A stretch of DNA of 64,000 nucleotides, taken from contig NZ_VFVL01000011.1 of NCBI RefSeq assembly GCF_006442815.1, positions 62,001-126,000 on the forward strand, in the 5' to 3' direction. This DNA comes from Mesorhizobium sp. B2-4-3. Lineage in GTDB: Bacteria > Pseudomonadota > Alphaproteobacteria > Rhizobiales > Rhizobiaceae. Positions 61,911 through 64,000 of the stretch are shown in pieces. Each line of letters opens with the position of its first letter. The stretch's first letter is position 1. The notes beneath the pieces are model-generated. The model did not search any database. It was not told the origin of the DNA and worked only from the letters and a program-made list of their open reading frames with translations. A program made the translations under genes and the position numbers.

Positions 61911-61940
61911 GGGGCGCCGCGAGGCGCCCCTGACTTTTTT
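61911..61940. terminator. Rho-independent terminator
   Basis: GGGGCGCC (61911-61918), loop GCGA, GGCGCCCC (61923-61930), then TGAC and TTTTTT (61935-61940). It ends the binding-protein transcript; the AAAA before the stem lets it also serve the convergent dehydrogenase gene. Confidence 0.85.
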
Positions 61941-61974
61941 CAAAGTTGCGTTCCTGACGAGGGGCGCTTTCGTT

Positions 61975-62913
61975 TCAGATCTTCTGCTTCACGCCGTCCT
62001 TCGACGGCATCAGGTCGACGCCATTGAGCTTGCCGATATGCGTGGCGAGCATCGGCACATACTGTTCCGTGGGGCCGGTGGCGAAGGCGGTCGCGAAGGA
62101 ATTCTTGGTCGCGTTGCCCAGAGGGTTGGCGATGCCGGCCGCGCCCGCCATCGATTCCAGATAGGTCAGGTCCTTGAAGGCGTTGGCGATGCTGAACTTG
62201 TGCGCGTCGCGGTCGCCTTCCAGCGTCCAGCGCATGAAGGTCTGGTAGAAGCCGCAATCCATGCGGCCGTTGCGGATGACGCTGTCGAAGCGCGGCGGCG
62301 AGATGCCGACCTTCTCGGCCAGCGCCAGCGCTTCCGAATAGATCGCGGCGTAGCCCAGCGAGATGAAGTTGTTGAGCAGCTTCATGCGGTGGCCGTCGCC
62401 GGTGTCGCCTATGTGGACGATGCGGCCGGCCCAGGTCTCGATCACCGGCTTCAGCCTTGCGAACACCGCGTCCGGCGCGCCGACCATGGCGTCGAGCGTG
62501 CCTTCCCATGCCTCCTTCGGCGTGCGGCTGAGCGGCGCATCGACATAGTCGACGCCGAGCGCCTCGAGTTCGGCGGCCAGGGCCACGGTCGAGACCGGAT
62601 CGGAGGTCGAGCAATCGACGACGACCGAGCCTTGCTTCAGGCCCTCCTTCAGCCCGCCGGGGCCGCGGATGATCGCTTCCACCTCGCGCGAGCCGGTGAC
62701 GCAGATGAAGACGACGTCGGAGGCAGCGGCCACCTCCTTGGATGTGGCCACTTCCTTGGCGCCGCGTCCCAAAAGGTCTTCCGCGGGCTTGCGGTTGTTG
62801 CGGCCGAGGAAGGCCAGCGGATAGCCCTTGTCGACGATGTTCTTGGCGATGCCGTGCCCCATCAGGCCTAGGCCGATGAAACCGATTTTCTCGCGGGCAG
62901 CGGTGGTACTCAT
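61975..62913 (-). CDS. NAD-binding beta-hydroxyacid dehydrogenase (HIBADH/tartronate semialdehyde reductase family)
   Basis: 312-residue cytoplasmic oxidoreductase of the 6-phosphogluconate-dehydrogenase-like family. The Rossmann motif IGFIGLGLMGHGIAKNI, the substrate-binding DAPLSRTPKEAWEGTLDAMV and the catalytic Lys in RMKLLNNFISLGY are present. Members reduce tartronate semialdehyde or oxidise 3-hydroxyisobutyrate and related acids. It diverges from the SDR gene over a perfect GntR-type palindrome, so the two belong to one pathway with the importer next door. Confidence 0.89.
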   Translation of the reverse strand: MSTTAAREKIGFIGLGLMGHGIAKNIVDKGYPLAFLGRNNRKPAEDLLGRGAKEVATSKEVAAASDVVFICVTGSREVEAIIRGPGGLKEGLKQGSVVVDCSTSDPVSTVALAAELEALGVDYVDAPLSRTPKEAWEGTLDAMVGAPDAVFARLKPVIETWAGRIVHIGDTGDGHRMKLLNNFISLGYAAIYSEALALAEKVGISPPRFDSVIRNGRMDCGFYQTFMRWTLEGDRDAHKFSIANAFKDLTYLESMAGAAGIANPLGNATKNSFATAFATGPTEQYVPMLATHIGKLNGVDLMPSKDGVKQKI

Positions 62914-63014
62914 GTCGTCTCTTCCCTGTCTTTCGTGGTGATGGGCCCGCGCGGCGGGCGATTGTCGAGAAGGTTTCCTCGGATCGCGGGTGGCGGGCGA
63001 TCACGGAATACCAT

Positions 63015-63027
63015 ATTGTCTGACAAT
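63015..63027. promoter_or_regulatory. Perfect GntR/FCD-type operator
   Basis: ATTGTCTGACAAT is a perfect 13-base palindrome in the 146-base gap between the divergent dehydrogenase and SDR genes, 33 bases before the SDR start codon. It matches the site at 60573-60585 at 12 of 13 positions. Confidence 0.68.
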
Positions 63028-63059
63028 ACACATAATTCCCTGATGTTGTGGAGGGCAAA

Positions 63060-63956
63060 ATGACGAAGCGGATCATGTTCACCGGCGGCAGCGGCAAGGC
63101 TGGCCGGCATGTCGTTCAGTATCTGGTCGAGCATGGCTGCCAGGTGCTCAACATCGACACCAAGCCGCTCGACAATCCGAAAGTGCGCACGCTGATCACC
63201 GACATCACCGACAGCGGGCAGGTCTTCAACGCGCTGTCGAGCTATACGGGCCTGCACGAGTTCGATCCGTCGCTGAGAGCCCAGCCGGTCGACGCCGTGG
63301 TGCATTTCGCCGCAATCCCGCGCATCATGATCACGCCGGACAACGAGGTGTTCCGCATCAACGCGATGGGCACCTACAATGTCATCGAAGCGGCGGTGAA
63401 GCTTGGCATCCGCAAGGTGATCATCGCCTCCAGCGAGACGACCTATGGCCTGGTCTTCGCCAACGAGCCGCGCAATCCGACGCATTTCCCGCTCGACGAG
63501 GATTATGACGTCGACCCGATGGACTCTTACGCGCTGTCGAAGATCGTCAACGAGAAGACGGCGCGGGCCTTCGCGCTGCGCAGCGGCGCCGACATCTATG
63601 CGCTGCGCATCGGCAACGTCATCGAACCGCATGAATATTCGCTGTTTCCGAAATGGTTCGCCGATCCCGGTTTCCGCAAGCGCATCGCCTGGAGCTACAT
63701 CGACGCGCGCGATCTTGGCCAGATCACCTTGCGCGCCATCGAGAAGGACGGCCTGGGCTACCAGGTGTTTAACGCGGCCAATGACGACACCTCATCGGAC
63801 CTGCCGACGGCGGAGCTCTTGAAGCGCTTTTATCCGGGCGTGCCGGTCAAGGCCGAGCTTGGCGAATATGAGACGCTGCTTTCAAACCGCAAGGCGCGCG
63901 ACGTGCTTGGTTTCCGGCCCGAGCACAGCTGGCGCAAATACGTCAAAACGGCATGA
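63060..63956 (+). CDS. Extended SDR, NAD(P)-dependent dehydrogenase/epimerase
   Basis: 298-residue Rossmann-fold enzyme. The N-terminal cofactor motif is FTGGSGKAGRHVVQYL, the catalytic Ser lies in ASSETTYGL, and the YxxxK pair in DSYALSKIVNEK. VHFAAIPRI is a further extended-SDR mark. Uronate dehydrogenase is one possibility; a sugar 1-dehydrogenase or nucleotide-sugar epimerase are others. ATG at 63060 with GGAGGG; a GTG 12 bases earlier overlaps the ribosome site. It probably oxidises the sugar brought in by the adjacent importer. Confidence 0.88.
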   Translation: MTKRIMFTGGSGKAGRHVVQYLVEHGCQVLNIDTKPLDNPKVRTLITDITDSGQVFNALSSYTGLHEFDPSLRAQPVDAVVHFAAIPRIMITPDNEVFRINAMGTYNVIEAAVKLGIRKVIIASSETTYGLVFANEPRNPTHFPLDEDYDVDPMDSYALSKIVNEKTARAFALRSGADIYALRIGNVIEPHEYSLFPKWFADPGFRKRIAWSYIDARDLGQITLRAIEKDGLGYQVFNAANDDTSSDLPTAELLKRFYPGVPVKAELGEYETLLSNRKARDVLGFRPEHSWRKYVKTA

Positions 63957-63970
63957 GGCGGCACCAAATG

Positions 63971-64000
63971 CCAGCTGATCTGTGCACATCCTCGCGCGTT
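63971..64000 (+). CDS. Possible start of a next gene, cut by the window edge
   Basis: An ATG at 63971 preceded by GAGG (63955-63958 region) opens a frame of ten codons to the window end (MPADLCTSSRV-like reading). Too short to recognise; it may equally be intergenic sequence. Confidence 0.2.

Overview
This 64 kb window looks like accessory or chromosomal DNA of a Rhizobiales alphaproteobacterium, most likely Mesorhizobium or a close relative. The inference rests on uniformly GC-rich coding, the rhizobial pcaIJF/pcaR arrangement, single-domain CUT2 ATPases of the FrcA kind, MocD/MocE-like genes, and intergenic mosaic repeats of the type common in rhizobia. No rRNA, tRNA, CRISPR array, phage gene or transposase was seen. 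It is a dense catabolic region with six complete ABC importers, each beside its own regulator or enzymes.

Layout. (1) 1-6761: a GntR regulator, a D-2-hydroxyacid dehydrogenase, and a LacI-controlled CUT2 importer followed by a ketose 3-epimerase-like TIM barrel. (2) 6863-15418: the complete 4-hydroxybenzoate/protocatechuate (beta-ketoadipate) pathway, as pcaDCHGB-pobA on the plus strand and pcaIJF on the minus strand, with an IclR-type PcaR and a palindromic operator. (3) 15512-22095: a GntR/UTRA regulator, an ADP-ribosylglycohydrolase, a PfkB kinase and a PotFGHI-like importer. (4) 22098-24048: a divergent DMT transporter and LysR regulator. (5) 24078-39603: a LacI regulator diverging from a 14-gene, 14 kb plus-strand run. 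The run holds a CUT1-like importer with two unequal ATPases, a Gfo/Idh/MocA dehydrogenase, a TIM-barrel isomerase, a second (CUT2) importer, a DUF4432 epimerase-like protein, a MocD-like di-iron oxygenase, a MocE-like Rieske ferredoxin and a divergent PanB-like protein. (6) 39621-42115, minus strand: an ammonia-lyase-fold protein lacking the MIO serine, coupled to an ornithine cyclodeaminase homologue. (7) 42557-49402: a CUT2 importer in which one permease is fused to an SMP-30/strictosidine-synthase beta-propeller, with a second stand-alone propeller. (8) 49772-58342: a molybdenum hydroxylase operon of Cox-like layout (CoxG, FAD, 2Fe-2S, a molybdenum subunit split in two, MoxR ATPase, VWA protein, amidohydrolase) below an AraC regulator. 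(9) 58654-63956: a divergently arranged CUT2 importer, a beta-hydroxyacid dehydrogenase and an SDR dehydrogenase, with near-identical palindromes in both divergent promoters.

The most unusual points are: the ATPase pair at 28964-31123, whose degenerate motifs complement each other to predict one working and one dead ATP site; the permease-propeller fusion at 44737-46860; the MIO-less lyase homologue at 39621-41117; the ADP-ribosylglycohydrolase/PfkB/importer operon at 15512-22095; and the split molybdenum subunit at 53216-55589. All calls come from reading the sequence and remembered family motifs; no database search was run.
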